Positions 43,579-52,698 of a stretch of 64,000 bases of DNA are shown piece after piece. The notes under the pieces were generated by a model. It was not told the origin of the DNA. It was given only the letters and a program-made list of their open reading frames with translations, and searched no databases. This DNA comes from Streptomyces showdoensis (GTDB lineage Bacteria; Actinomycetota; Actinomycetes; Streptomycetales; Streptomycetaceae). Numbering within the stretch: position 1 is the stretch's first letter; every line of letters starts with the position of its first letter. The position numbers and the translations under genes were made by a program. The stretch spans positions 4,025,501 to 4,089,500 of the forward strand of contig NZ_BAAAXG010000026.1 of assembly GCF_039535475.1 (NCBI RefSeq), read 5' to 3'.

Positions 43579-44457
43579 ATGCGACAGGTCACACGCATCA
43601 CCCGGAAGAGCATCTTCACCGTCGCCGCGGCGGGCGGCATGATCGCCCTCACCGGCGGTTACGCCCACGCCGACGCCGGCGCGACCGGCACGGCCTCCCA
43701 CTCGCCGGGCGTCGGGTCCGGCAACGCCGTCCAGGTCCCGGTGCACGCGCCGGTGAACGTCTGCGGCAACACCGTCAACGCCGTCGGTCTGATGAACCCG
43801 GCGTCGGGCAACAAGTGCGCCAACACGAGCCGCCCCGGCGGCTACGGGGACGAGGGCGGCTCCGGCTCCTCCGCCCACGGCAGCGCCTCGCACTCGCCGG
43901 GCGTCGGGTCCGGCAACGTCGTCCAGGTGCCGGTGGACGCCCCGATCAACATCTGCGGCAACAGCGTCAACGGCGTCGGCGCCGGCAACGCGGCCACGAA
44001 CAACGGCTGCGGCAACGGCACCGGGCCGACGACCCCGGGCCACCCGGGACACCCCGGCCACCCGGGGGAGCCGGGGAACCCGGGCAATCCCGGTAACCCG
44101 GGCAATCCCGGTAACCCCGGGAATCCTGGGAACCCCGGTAATCCGGGCAACCCCGGGAACCCCGGCAACCCGGGTACGCCCGGCACCCCGGGGAACCCGG
44201 GCACGCCCGGTACGCCCGGTACGCCGGGCACCCCCGGGACTCCCGGCACCCCCGGCAACGAGGGCGGCGAGCACCCCGGTACCCCCGGGTACCCGCACGG
44301 GCCGAACACCCCCGGTACGCACACCGGCGTCCAGACGCCGCCCGGCGAGGAGCTCGCGCACACCGGTGCCGGTGCGGTCGGCATGGCCGTCCCGGCCGGC
44401 GCGGCCCTGCTGCTCGCCGGCTCCGTGATCTACCGGCGGTCCCGCCGCACCGCCTGA
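43579..44457 (+). CDS. Long chaplin with collagen-like repeat and LAHTG sorting signal
   Basis: 292 aa from ATG 43579. Signal peptide ([19 protein letters not shown]), two chaplin domains ([20 protein letters not shown] and [20 protein letters not shown], each with its Cys pair), then 24 consecutive Gly-X-Pro triplets at residues 154-225 (44038-44253, mostly GNP and GTP). After that come LAHTG, a membrane helix and an RRSRR tail: a class E sortase substrate. Long chaplins (ChpA-C type) anchor to the wall and organise short ones. The collagen-like spacer is unusual. Confidence 0.93.
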   Translation: MRQVTRITRKSIFTVAAAGGMIALTGGYAHADAGATGTASHSPGVGSGNAVQVPVHAPVNVCGNTVNAVGLMNPASGNKCANTSRPGGYGDEGGSGSSAHGSASHSPGVGSGNVVQVPVDAPINICGNSVNGVGAGNAATNNGCGNGTGPTTPGHPGHPGHPGEPGNPGNPGNPGNPGNPGNPGNPGNPGNPGNPGNPGTPGTPGNPGTPGTPGTPGTPGTPGTPGNEGGEHPGTPGYPHGPNTPGTHTGVQTPPGEELAHTGAGAVGMAVPAGAALLLAGSVIYRRSRRTA

Positions 44458-44473
44458 CCGGCACGGAAACGGC

Positions 44474-44498
44474 AGGGGCCCCGCATCGCGGGGCCCCT
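44474..44498. terminator. Bidirectional terminator after long chaplin
   Basis: Eleven-bp perfect stem aggggccccgc/gcggggcccct with a 3-nt loop, followed by TTCTGC, between the chaplin and the convergent DUF5703 gene. Confidence 0.8.
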
Positions 44499-44506
44499 TC
44501 TGCGTC

Positions 44507-44695
44507 TCACCAGGTGGCGCGGATCTGACGGATGATGCGCCGGCGCAGCCGCACTCTGCGGCTGCCGTCCCGATGCAGGCTCAGTCGGTCCAACTCCCAG
44601 TGCCCGTACTCGGCATGGTCGGTCAGCAGCCTCGTCGCCTCCTTGCGGGAGACGCCGCGCGGCACGTACACGTCGACAAATTCGTATTCCGGCAT
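44507..44695 (-). CDS. DUF5703 family small protein
   Basis: 62 aa from ATG 44695. Acidic start MPEYEFVDVYVPRGVSRKEA and a basic tail SRRVRLRRRIIRQIRATW, matching the small DUF5703 proteins of Streptomyces. No membrane segment. Function unknown. Convergent with the chaplin; starts 47 bp from the next gene, divergently. Confidence 0.8.
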   Translation of the reverse strand: MPEYEFVDVYVPRGVSRKEATRLLTDHAEYGHWELDRLSLHRDGSRRVRLRRRIIRQIRATW

Positions 44696-44742
44696 CGCAT
44701 CTATTGTGCGGCCAAGGGCCCGGTACGGATAGCGTCTGTCCT

Positions 44743-45375
44743 ATGTCTGATGCTGCGCAGCCCACCGCTGCCGAGGTACGAGCCGCCGCCGAGGCGGTCA
44801 AAACCGCACTGGACCGTCACCTCGCGGCGGTCGAGAGCCGCACCGGGGACGACGACCCGGCCGTCTACGAGGCCTTCAACGCGCTCGCCGCGGCGGCGGA
44901 GGCGTACGACGAGGTCCTCTACGACCGGTACGACGAGGTCACGCCCTTCGAGATCCCCGGCGCCGACGACGCCCTGCCGCCCTACGCGGGGCCCGAGGAA
45001 CCGCACGCCGTCAGCGTGCTGATCCGCCGCGACTACGCGGTGGTGGAACCGAAGCGCCTCGTCGCCCAGGCCCGGCGCATCGTGGAAGTCGACCGGGAGG
45101 GGAACGGCGCCGGCACGACCTATGCCGCCCTCGGAACCCTCTTCGGCGAGTACGAACCTGACGAAATCGCGTCCCGTCACAAGGAATTCGGTCTGGAGGA
45201 GGGCGACTCCACCCTCTGGGTCGAGGCGGCCGACGAACTGCCCGATCCGGGGGAGTGGCTGAACGCCCCCTTCGACCACGCCGACCCGGAGCGGATCGTC
45301 TGCCGTTTCGACATCAGCGCCGTGTTCGACGACGAGACCGAGGAGGAGCCGGAGGAGCAGGCCCACGGGGTCTGA
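44743..45375 (+). CDS. Hypothetical acidic protein
   Basis: 210 aa from ATG 44743. It is acidic, helical in its first third (AEVRAAAEAVKTALDRHLAA) and has an Ala/Glu-rich tail. No signal or membrane helix. The middle (HAVSVLIRRDYAVVEPKRLV) is well structured by pattern, but I recognise no family. A strong hairpin follows its stop. Confidence 0.75.
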   Translation: MSDAAQPTAAEVRAAAEAVKTALDRHLAAVESRTGDDDPAVYEAFNALAAAAEAYDEVLYDRYDEVTPFEIPGADDALPPYAGPEEPHAVSVLIRRDYAVVEPKRLVAQARRIVEVDREGNGAGTTYAALGTLFGEYEPDEIASRHKEFGLEEGDSTLWVEAADELPDPGEWLNAPFDHADPERIVCRFDISAVFDDETEEEPEEQAHGV

Positions 45376-45398
45376 GGGACCGCCCGGCCCACCGACAG

Positions 45399-45448
45399 CG
45401 GACGGCCGGCGTCCTCCCCGCGGTACGCGGGAGGACGCCGGCCGTCCG
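45399..45448. terminator. Long bidirectional hairpin terminator
   Basis: About 20-bp inverted repeat (cggacggccggcgtcctccc pairing with gggaggacgccggccgtccg) with a short loop, between convergent genes. Confidence 0.8.
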
Positions 45449-45459
45449 TGTGTCCGGTG

Positions 45460-47649
45460 CTACGCCTCTTCCTCGTGGAGCAGCGCCTCGATCAGCGGGC
45501 GGAGCCGGGTCGTGCGCTCCGGGTCGAGGCCCTCGGCGACCGCGCGCGGCAGCGCCTGGTCCACACCGTGGACGACCGACAGATGCCGCTCGGCCCGTCC
45601 GAACGCGGTGTACACCCAGGCCCGGCTGAGGCCCGCCGCCGCGTCCCCGGGCAGCACGACGACCGCGGCCGGCCAGCGCGCCCCGGCGGCCTGGTGCGCG
45701 GTCAGCGCCCACCCGTGCCGCAGCGCGGTCTCGACCCGCTCCTTCGGTACGGTGACCCGCTCGCCCCCGCAGTCCAGGTGCAGCCCCTCGGCGTCGGCCG
45801 AGACGACCGTGCCCGGCACGGTCCGACCCGGCGCGGGGGAGTGGGCGACCCGGTCGCCCGGGTCGTATCCCCCGAAGCGGCCGGGGCCCGGGTTGAGCCG
45901 CTGCTTGAGGGCCGCGTTCAGCGCGCGGGTGCCCGCGGCGCCGCCGTGGCCGACCGTGATCACCTGCGTGCGGTCGGCCGCCAGGCCGAGGGCGCGCGGG
46001 ATCGAGTCCGCGACGAGCTGCACCGTGCGGTGCACCGCCTCGCCGGCGTCCCGGACCGGGACGATCACGACCTCCTTGCCGGGGGCGTCCACCTGATTGA
46101 GCTCCCCGATGCCGATGCCCGAGACCAGCTCGCCGACCGGACCCGGATCGGGCGTCCTGGACGCGATCACCGGGGCGACGCGGGCGGCGAGCAGATCGGC
46201 GAAGACCCGGCCGGGACCGGCGGCGCCGAGGACATGGGGGTCGCCGCCCAGGACGAGCCGGCAGCCGTCCGGCAGCGCCTCCACGAGCAGGGCGGCCGTC
46301 TCCACGTCCAGCTGCGGCGCGTCCAGGACGACCAGCAGGTCCAGGGCCAGGGCGCCCTCCTCGTCGCGGCCGGGACCCGCCGCGCCCGAGAGCAGCGCGG
46401 CAACCGGCACCGCGCCGTCCCGCGCCGTGTGGGCCGCGAGGGCCACCCGCAGGCCCCGCTCGCGGGCCGCCCCGGCGAGGGCGGCGGGCTCGCCGCGGGC
46501 CGCCTCGCCGCCGGTGTGCAGCACCAGGCCGTGCCCGCCGGCCGCGCGGGCCAGCTCGGAGCCCTCCCAGTCGGCCGCCTCGACCGTGCGGATCAGCCGG
46601 GCCAGCCCGTCGGCCAGGCTCTCCTCCGCCAGCGCGTACCGCTCCAGGCCGAGCAGCACGGGCCGCTCCGGCCGCTCCTCGGGCGCACCGGCAGCGTCGG
46701 CGGTCTCGGTGCCCTCGGCACCCTCTGCGTCCTCGTCGGCGTCGCCCTCGTCCTCGTCCTCCTCCTGGAAGACCAGGACCGCCGCCTCGGAGATCGCGGA
46801 CTCCACCGCCTTGCCGGGCTCGGGCACCGACAGCCGGGCCAGCCCGTCCCGCACGGTGCCGATCTCCAGGGCCGTGTGCCCCTTGAGCGCGGCCTGCTCC
46901 AGGAGCCAGGCGGTCAGCGCCACGGCCCGCCGCTCGTCGCCGGGACCGCACGCGGCGCCGAGCAGCGCCCGCGCGAAGCCGTCGGCCTGCTCGGGGCGCA
47001 CCCCCGGCACCGCCAGCAGCTGCCAGGGGTCGTCGTCGAGCGCCCGGGCGGCGCCCTCACCGAGCACGGCGGCGACCTGCCCGGCCAGCGCCTCGGGCGC
47101 CCCACCGCGCGCGAGCACCTGCCGCACCGCGGAGGTGGTCTCCTCGGTCACCGCCGGGGCGGCGGGCGCCGGCGGGCGCACCGTCGTCTCCGGCGCGGCG
47201 GCCGGAGCGGGCCGCGCGGGCGCGGGCACCTCGGGCCGCAGGGTCGTGACGGGCTTGGCGCCGCTCTCCACGGCCCGTACGGCCGCGAGGAGGTCGGCGG
47301 CCGTCCCGCTGAGCTTGCCGCCCGCGTCGACCGGGGTGGCCCGCTCGGCCTTGCGCTGCTCGATCCGCGCCCGCAGCTCCCGCTGCGCGGCGAGCTCGGC
47401 CTGCGCCTCGGAGAGCTCGGTCTTCTTGCCGTCCCCGTCCCCGTCAGCGGCCCCGGCGGTCTCGCCGCCGTCGGCAGCCTCGTCGGCGCCTTCGCCGGCC
47501 GTCCCCTCGTCGACCGCGCCATCGGGGGTGTCCGGGCTGTCCGGGCTGTCCGGGCTGTCCGGGGTGCCCGGTGACGCGGAGGTCGCTCCCTCCGCGTCGG
47601 CGGCGGGCGCGGCTGCCTCGGGCGGGGTCTCCCCGGAAGGCTCGGTCAC
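45460..47649 (-). CDS. RecD2-like protein lacking Walker A
   Basis: 729 aa from GTG 47649, overlapping the aldo/keto reductase stop by 4 bp (GTGA). N-terminal low-complexity Ser/Pro/Asp/Ala region; helix-hairpin-helix-like DDPWQLLAVPGVRPEQADGF as in RecD2. A RecA-like part follows, with motif II-like LLVVLDAPQLDVETAALLVE and motif III-like CRLVLGGDPHVLGAAGPG. The C-terminal UvrD-like segment has LTAHQAAGARWPAAVVVLP and RAWVYTAFGRAERHLSVVHG. Where RecD2 has Gx4GKT, this protein has GHGLVLHTGGEAARGEPA, so ATP hydrolysis is doubtful. Confidence 0.85.
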   Translation of the reverse strand: MTEPSGETPPEAAAPAADAEGATSASPGTPDSPDSPDSPDTPDGAVDEGTAGEGADEAADGGETAGAADGDGDGKKTELSEAQAELAAQRELRARIEQRKAERATPVDAGGKLSGTAADLLAAVRAVESGAKPVTTLRPEVPAPARPAPAAAPETTVRPPAPAAPAVTEETTSAVRQVLARGGAPEALAGQVAAVLGEGAARALDDDPWQLLAVPGVRPEQADGFARALLGAACGPGDERRAVALTAWLLEQAALKGHTALEIGTVRDGLARLSVPEPGKAVESAISEAAVLVFQEEDEDEGDADEDAEGAEGTETADAAGAPEERPERPVLLGLERYALAEESLADGLARLIRTVEAADWEGSELARAAGGHGLVLHTGGEAARGEPAALAGAARERGLRVALAAHTARDGAVPVAALLSGAAGPGRDEEGALALDLLVVLDAPQLDVETAALLVEALPDGCRLVLGGDPHVLGAAGPGRVFADLLAARVAPVIASRTPDPGPVGELVSGIGIGELNQVDAPGKEVVIVPVRDAGEAVHRTVQLVADSIPRALGLAADRTQVITVGHGGAAGTRALNAALKQRLNPGPGRFGGYDPGDRVAHSPAPGRTVPGTVVSADAEGLHLDCGGERVTVPKERVETALRHGWALTAHQAAGARWPAAVVVLPGDAAAGLSRAWVYTAFGRAERHLSVVHGVDQALPRAVAEGLDPERTTRLRPLIEALLHEEEA

Positions 47650-48623
47650 AAGGTGCTCCAGTCGTGATCCGGATAGTGGTGCACGGGCGCCGACACATCG
47701 TCGAGGGCCCGGAAGATCTCGTCAGGAAGACTAAGGCTCTCCACTGACAACGCGGCCGCGAGCTGCTGCGCGTTGCGCGCGCCGATGATCGGGGCGGTCA
47801 CTCCGGGACGGTCGCGGACCCAGGCGAGGGCCACCTGGAGCGGGGTGGCCGCGAGGCCGTCGGCCGCCGTCGCGACCGCGTCCACGATCCGGCTCGCCGC
47901 CTCGTCCAGATAGGGCTCGACGAACGGCGCCAGTGCCTCCGAGCCGCCGCGCGAGTCCGCCGGGGTGCCGTGCCGGTACTTGCCGGTGAGCACCCCGCGG
48001 CCCAGCGGGGAGGAGGGCAGCAGCCCGATCCCGAGGTCGAGGGCGGCCGGCAGCACCTCCCGCTCCACGCCGCGCTGGAGCAGCGAGTACTCCATCTGCG
48101 TCCCGGCGAGCCGGGTCCGGTCCCCGCTCAGCTGCCAGGTCCCGGCCTTCGCCAGCTGCCAGCCGCAGAAGTCGGACACGCCGACGTAACGGGCCCGGCC
48201 GCTGCGGACGGCGATGTCGAGGGCGTGCAGCGACTCCTCCAGCGGGGTGTGGGGGTCGAAGGCGTGCAGCTGCCACAGGTCCACGTAGTCCGTGCCGAGC
48301 CGGGCGAGGGAGGCGTCGAGGGCCGCGAGCAGATGCCCGCGCGAGCCGTCCGTGCGCCGGTCGGGGTCGGGGACGCTGCCGGCCTTGGTCGACACGATCA
48401 GGTCCCGGCGCGGCACCAGGTTCTCCATGAGCTGCCCGAGCAGGTACTCCGCCTCGCCGCCCCCGTACACGTCCGCGGTGTCGACGAGGGTGCCGCCCGC
48501 GTCCCAGAACGCCTTCAACTGCTCGGCGGCGTCGTGCTCGTCGGTGTCCCGGCCCCAGGTGAGGGTGCCGAGCCCGAGCCGGGACACGCGCAGGCCGGTA
48601 CGTCCGAGATGCCTCTGCTCCAT
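47646..48623 (-). CDS. Aldo/keto reductase
   Basis: 325 aa from ATG 48623. AKR barrel: GTLVDTADVYGGGEAEYLLG (catalytic Asp, Tyr), STKAGSVPDP (Lys), LGTDYVDLWQLHAFDP (His) and the NADPH site with PIIGARNAQQL. It reduces aldehydes or ketones with NADPH; substrate unknown. It is translationally coupled to the RecD2-like gene by a 4-bp overlap, which may be only an operon arrangement. Confidence 0.92.
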   Translation of the reverse strand: MEQRHLGRTGLRVSRLGLGTLTWGRDTDEHDAAEQLKAFWDAGGTLVDTADVYGGGEAEYLLGQLMENLVPRRDLIVSTKAGSVPDPDRRTDGSRGHLLAALDASLARLGTDYVDLWQLHAFDPHTPLEESLHALDIAVRSGRARYVGVSDFCGWQLAKAGTWQLSGDRTRLAGTQMEYSLLQRGVEREVLPAALDLGIGLLPSSPLGRGVLTGKYRHGTPADSRGGSEALAPFVEPYLDEAASRIVDAVATAADGLAATPLQVALAWVRDRPGVTAPIIGARNAQQLAAALSVESLSLPDEIFRALDDVSAPVHHYPDHDWSTL

Positions 48624-48796
48624 GGCCGCGAGAGTACTGGCCAGGGCACCACAGGGAGAGAGCCTGTGGACAACCCGTCCACAGCCGGGCCCGGGCCGCT
48701 CCTCCGCCGTTGCCCGATCGCCTCCTGACGAATCCGGGGAGCGCGCGCTAGAGTCCCCGGCACAGGGACGTTACCGATGGGTAAGGGGTACGTGGC

Positions 48797-49846
48797 ATGC
48801 GGCTCGGCATCAACCTCGGCTACTGGGGCGCGGGCATGGACGGCGACAACCTCGCCGTGGCCCAGGAGGCGGACCGCCTCGGCTACGACGTCTGCTGGGC
48901 GGCGGAGGCGTACGGCTCCGACGCGCCCACCGTGCTGTCCTGGGTCGCCGCCAAGACCGAGCGCATCGACGTCGGCTCCGCGATCATGCAGATCCCGGCC
49001 CGCCAGCCCGCGATGACGGCGATGACCGCCGCCACCCTGGACTCGCTCTCCGGCGGCCGCTTCCGGCTCGGCCTCGGCGTCTCCGGACCGCAGGTCTCCG
49101 AGGGGTGGTACGGCGTCAAGTTCGACAAGCCGCTCGCCCGCACCCGCGAGTACGTGGAGATCGTCCGCAGGGCCATGTCCCGCGAGCGCCTCACCTACGA
49201 GGGCGAGCACTGGACCCTTCCGCTGCCCGACGGCCCGGGCAAGCCGATCAAGCTCACGGTCCACCCGACCCGCCCGCACATCCCGCTCTACATCGCGGCC
49301 ATCGGCCCGAAGAACCTGGAACAGACCGGCGAGATCGCCGACGGCGCCCTGCTGATCTTCCCGGCCGCCGAGCACCTGGAGGAGACGGCCCTGCGCCACC
49401 TGCGCGCGGGCCGCGAGAAGGCCGGGCTCACCATGGACGGCTTCGACGTCCACCCCACCCTGCCGCTGGCCCTGGGCGACGACATCGACGCCCTCGCCGA
49501 CATCTTCCGCCCGTACACCGCGCTGTACGTCGGCGGCATGGGCAGCCGCAAGCAGAACTTCTACAACCAGCTCGCCCAGCGCATGGGCTACGAGAAGGCC
49601 GCCGCCGAGATCCAGGACAAGTACCTGGCCGGCGACAAGGCCGGCGCCGCCGCGGCAGTCCCGCGCCAGCTGATCGACCAGACCACGCTGCTCGGCTCCG
49701 TCGACCGGATCGCCGACCGGATGAAGGCCTACGCCGCCGCCGGCGTCACCACCCTGACCCTCGCCCCGGCCGGCTTCACGCTGGACGAGCGGTTGGCGGC
49801 CCTCAGGGCGGGCGTGGAGGCGCTGGAGCGGGCGGAGCTCGCGTAG
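48797..49846 (+). CDS. LLM class F420-dependent oxidoreductase
   Basis: 349 aa from ATG 48797. Luciferase-like barrel, starting MRLGINLGYWGAGMDGDNLA, with SDAPTVLSWVAAKTERIDVG, LDSLSGGRFRLGLGVSGPQV and IPLYIAAIGPKNLEQTGEIA, typical of actinobacterial F420-dependent oxidoreductases. It should use F420 rather than FMN, which is common in Streptomyces. Substrate unknown. A hairpin follows its stop. Confidence 0.88.
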   Translation: MRLGINLGYWGAGMDGDNLAVAQEADRLGYDVCWAAEAYGSDAPTVLSWVAAKTERIDVGSAIMQIPARQPAMTAMTAATLDSLSGGRFRLGLGVSGPQVSEGWYGVKFDKPLARTREYVEIVRRAMSRERLTYEGEHWTLPLPDGPGKPIKLTVHPTRPHIPLYIAAIGPKNLEQTGEIADGALLIFPAAEHLEETALRHLRAGREKAGLTMDGFDVHPTLPLALGDDIDALADIFRPYTALYVGGMGSRKQNFYNQLAQRMGYEKAAAEIQDKYLAGDKAGAAAAVPRQLIDQTTLLGSVDRIADRMKAYAAAGVTTLTLAPAGFTLDERLAALRAGVEALERAELA

Positions 49847-49873
49847 CCCCGGAGGAAGGTCCGAGGAAGTCTG

Positions 49874-49914
49874 CGGCCGTGGTGGGGGCTCGGGGGTCTT
49901 CCCCGCCACGGCCG
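49874..49914 (+). terminator. Terminator after LLM oxidoreductase
   Basis: Fourteen-bp stem cggccgtggtgggg/ccccgccacggccg (one G-U pair) and a 13-nt loop, 27 bp after the LLM stop. Confidence 0.7.
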
Positions 49915-50059
49915 TCACGCAGCACAACGCGCGGGCGCGCCGGGGGTTACGCGCCCGGCGGCACCTCGCCTGTACGCCTTTCGGCCCAGTGCCCGCGGCC
50001 CTCCTGTTGCCCGTCCGCGCGCGGCCCACTTGACTCGTACTCCACGGGAGGTGGCAGCC

Positions 50060-50845
50060 ATGCTCACGGCCAAGAGCCTGTTCCAGGAAATCATCGACGA
50101 CGACGAGTCCTTCCAGCTCTTCTGCTCGATCGCCGCCAGCGGCGAGGCCCAGGGAGGCTGGGAGAACGCGCGGATCGCGGCCCTCGTCGCCCCCGGGATG
50201 CGGGACCTGGCCCCCAAGATCACCCGGCACGGCGCCGACGAGGACAAGCACGGCCGCATCTTCAACGCGTTGATGAGGAAGCGCGGCCTCGACCCCGTCC
50301 CCGTACCGCCCGACACCGACTACACGATGCTGCTCGAACACCGCGGCATCGGCCTCGCCCACGACAAGCTGCGCCGCGAGGAGCCCCTCACCGAGCGGGA
50401 CATCGTCGTCTACCTGGCGCACAGCCGGGTCACGGAGGAACGCGCGGCCGCCCAGATGCAGCTGCTCGTGAAGCACTTCGGGGACCACCCCGAGCTCGGC
50501 AAGGCCCTGCGGATGATCTGCAACGACGAGGACAACCACCTCGCCTACTGCCACGAGGAGCTGCTCCGCCTCAACTACGAGGGGCACGGCCGGCTCATCC
50601 AGGGCGTCCTGCGCGAGTCCGCGCTCGCCGAGATCCAGGTCTACCGGGACGTCAGCCTCGCCGTGATGCGGCACATGGGGCGCATCCTGCGCTGGCCCCA
50701 GGCCAAGGCCGCCGCCCTCGCCGCCGGCATCCACGGCGTGTACGCGTACGAGCGGGCCGCCGGCTGGCACCGGATGGTCGACCTCAGGATGCCGGAGCGC
50801 CGCGACGCCCTCGGCGGACCCGCGACCCCGGTCCCCGCCTTCTGA
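50060..50845 (+). CDS. Ferritin-like domain protein
   Basis: 261 aa from ATG 50060 with GGGAGGTGG upstream. Long four-helix bundle with carboxylate/His pairs that could bind a di-iron centre: ITRHGADEDKHGRIFNALMR, LAHSRVTEERAAAQMQLLV and CNDEDNHLAYCHEELLRLN. It resembles the ferritin-like superfamily of oxygenases or reductases, but no known member is recognised. Convergent with corA. Confidence 0.8.
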   Translation: MLTAKSLFQEIIDDDESFQLFCSIAASGEAQGGWENARIAALVAPGMRDLAPKITRHGADEDKHGRIFNALMRKRGLDPVPVPPDTDYTMLLEHRGIGLAHDKLRREEPLTERDIVVYLAHSRVTEERAAAQMQLLVKHFGDHPELGKALRMICNDEDNHLAYCHEELLRLNYEGHGRLIQGVLRESALAEIQVYRDVSLAVMRHMGRILRWPQAKAAALAAGIHGVYAYERAAGWHRMVDLRMPERRDALGGPATPVPAF

Positions 50846-50854
50846 GCCGGGGAC

Positions 50855-51838
50855 TCACATCCAGCCGCGCCGCTTGAAGAGGCGGTACAGCACGACCACG
50901 ATCCCCGCCATCAGCACGATCACCGCCGGATAGCCGCCCACCCAGTGCAGCTCCGGCATGTGGTCGAAGTTCATCCCGTAGATGCCCGCGACCATCGTGG
51001 GCACCGCGGCCATCGCCGCCCAGGCGGAGATCTTCCGCATGTCGTCGTTCTGCCGCACGCCCATCTGCGCCAGATGTGCCGAGAGCACGTCCGAGAGCAG
51101 CCGGTCGAGGCCCTCCACCAGCTCGTTGGCGCGCAGCAGGTGGTCGTTGACGTCCCGGAAGAACGGCACCGCGGCCTCGTGCACGAAGGGCACCGCGCCC
51201 GTCGTCAGCCGGGCCATCGGGCCCGCCAGCGGGACGGAGGCCCGGCGGAACTCCAGCACCTGCCGCTTCGCGTTGTAGATCCGCTCCGCCGTCCGAGCGG
51301 GGCTGCCGCCGGCCGGCGCGAAGACGTCGGCCTCCAGCTCCTCCAGGTCGACCTGGAGCTCCGCGGCGACGTCCAGGTAGTGGTCCACGACCGCGTCGCT
51401 CACCGCGTAGAACACCGCGGTCGGCCCGTGCCGCAGCACCTCCGGCTCGGCCTCCAGCCGCTTGCGGACCGCCGCCAGCGGGGCGCCCTCGCCGTGCCGC
51501 ACGGTGACCACGAAGGAGTCGCCGATGAAGACCATCAGCTCGTCCGAGCTGACCCGGTCGCTCTCCGGCTCGTACACCACCGGCTTGAGCACCGCGAACA
51601 GCGAGTCGTCGTAGACCTCCAGCTTGGGCCGCTGATGCGCCTTCAGGGCGTCTTCCACGGCCAGCGGGTGCAGCGCGAACTCGCTGGACACGTGGGCGAA
51701 CTCCGCCTCCGTCGGCTCGTGGAGACCCACCCACAGGAACGCGTCCCCGCTCGCCCGCGCCTCGTCCAGCGCGTCGGACAGGTCGGCGGGGCCGTCCGTC
51801 CTGCGCCCGTTCCGGTAGATGGCTGAGTCCACGATCAC
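50855..51838 (-). CDS. corA: CorA magnesium/cobalt transporter
   Basis: 327 aa from GTG 51838 (VIVDSAIYRNGRRTDG). Cytoplasmic N-terminal domain, then two C-terminal membrane helices with the pore signature AGIYGMNFDHMPELHW (GMN) and a basic tail FKRRGWM. CorA proteins carry Mg2+ or Co2+ across the membrane as pentamers. Divergent from the phosphatase operon with a 72-bp gap. Confidence 0.93.
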   Translation of the reverse strand: MIVDSAIYRNGRRTDGPADLSDALDEARASGDAFLWVGLHEPTEAEFAHVSSEFALHPLAVEDALKAHQRPKLEVYDDSLFAVLKPVVYEPESDRVSSDELMVFIGDSFVVTVRHGEGAPLAAVRKRLEAEPEVLRHGPTAVFYAVSDAVVDHYLDVAAELQVDLEELEADVFAPAGGSPARTAERIYNAKRQVLEFRRASVPLAGPMARLTTGAVPFVHEAAVPFFRDVNDHLLRANELVEGLDRLLSDVLSAHLAQMGVRQNDDMRKISAWAAMAAVPTMVAGIYGMNFDHMPELHWVGGYPAVIVLMAGIVVVLYRLFKRRGWM

Positions 51839-51909
51839 GGGCCGTATTCTCCCCCGAGGTCCGCCGTCCCGCACCCGTCGCCCCACCCGGGCCCCGTACG
51901 CTGGCCGAC

Positions 51910-52599
51910 ATGGCCACGTTGATCCTCGTCCGGCACGGACGTTCCACCGCCAACACCTCCGGGGTGCTCGCCGGGCGGATGCCCGGGGTCGCGCTCGACG
52001 AACGCGGCGCGGAGCAGGCCGCCGCACTGCCCGGGCGCCTCGCCGGGGTGCCGCTCGCCGCCGTCGTCTCCAGCCCGCTGCAGCGCTGCCGCGAGACCGT
52101 GCGCCCGCTCCTCGACGCCCGCCCCGGCCTCGCGCTGCACACCGAGGAGCGGATCAGCGAGTGCGACTACGGCGACTGGTCCGGCCGGAAACTGGCCGAA
52201 CTCGCCGACGAGCCGCTGATGGAGGTCGTCCAGGCGCACGCCTCGGCCGCCGCCTTCCCCGGCGGCGAGTCCATGCGCGCCATGCAGGCCCGCGCCGTGG
52301 ACGCCGTACGCGACTGGAACACCCGGATCGAGGCCGAGCACGGCGAGGACGCCGTGTACGCGATGTGCTCGCACGGCGACATCATCAAGTCGATCGTGGC
52401 CGACGCCCTCGGACTGCACCTCGACCTCTTCCAGCGGATCCACGTCGACCCCTGCTCCCTCACGGTCATCCGCTACACGCGGCTGCGCCCCTTCCTCGTC
52501 CGGCTCGGCGACACCGGCGACCTCGCCGCGCTCACCCCGCGCGAGACGCCCGGCGACAGCGGGGCGGCGGAGGTGGGGGGCGGTGCGGGCGCACCGTGA
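51910..52599 (+). CDS. Histidine phosphatase, MSMEG_4193-type
   Basis: 229 aa from ATG 51910. Phosphoglycerate-mutase-like: catalytic ILVRHGRSTANTSGVLAG, phospho-acceptor His9, SPLQRCRETVRPLL, ISECDYGDWSGRKL and second His in AMCSHGDIIKSIV. This is the probable phosphomutase of the MSMEG_4193 family, found beside DUF3090, a SCO1664-family protein and mshC in many actinobacteria. Substrate unknown. Confidence 0.88.
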   Translation: MATLILVRHGRSTANTSGVLAGRMPGVALDERGAEQAAALPGRLAGVPLAAVVSSPLQRCRETVRPLLDARPGLALHTEERISECDYGDWSGRKLAELADEPLMEVVQAHASAAAFPGGESMRAMQARAVDAVRDWNTRIEAEHGEDAVYAMCSHGDIIKSIVADALGLHLDLFQRIHVDPCSLTVIRYTRLRPFLVRLGDTGDLAALTPRETPGDSGAAEVGGGAGAP

Positions 52600-52698
52600 T
52601 CCTTCCGCGCAGTAGGGTGGACGCGCCGCCGTAGCAGCGCCGCGGAGGCACAGCAGCCCACGACAGCAGCACAGTCGAGACCCAAGGGAGTCAGGAAC

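Noticed and set aside
43842..44384. Minus-strand frame rich in Gly-Val-Pro-type triplets, collagen-like
   Set aside because: It is only the complement of the chaplin Gly-X-Pro repeat; no start, RBS or signal peptide supports it.
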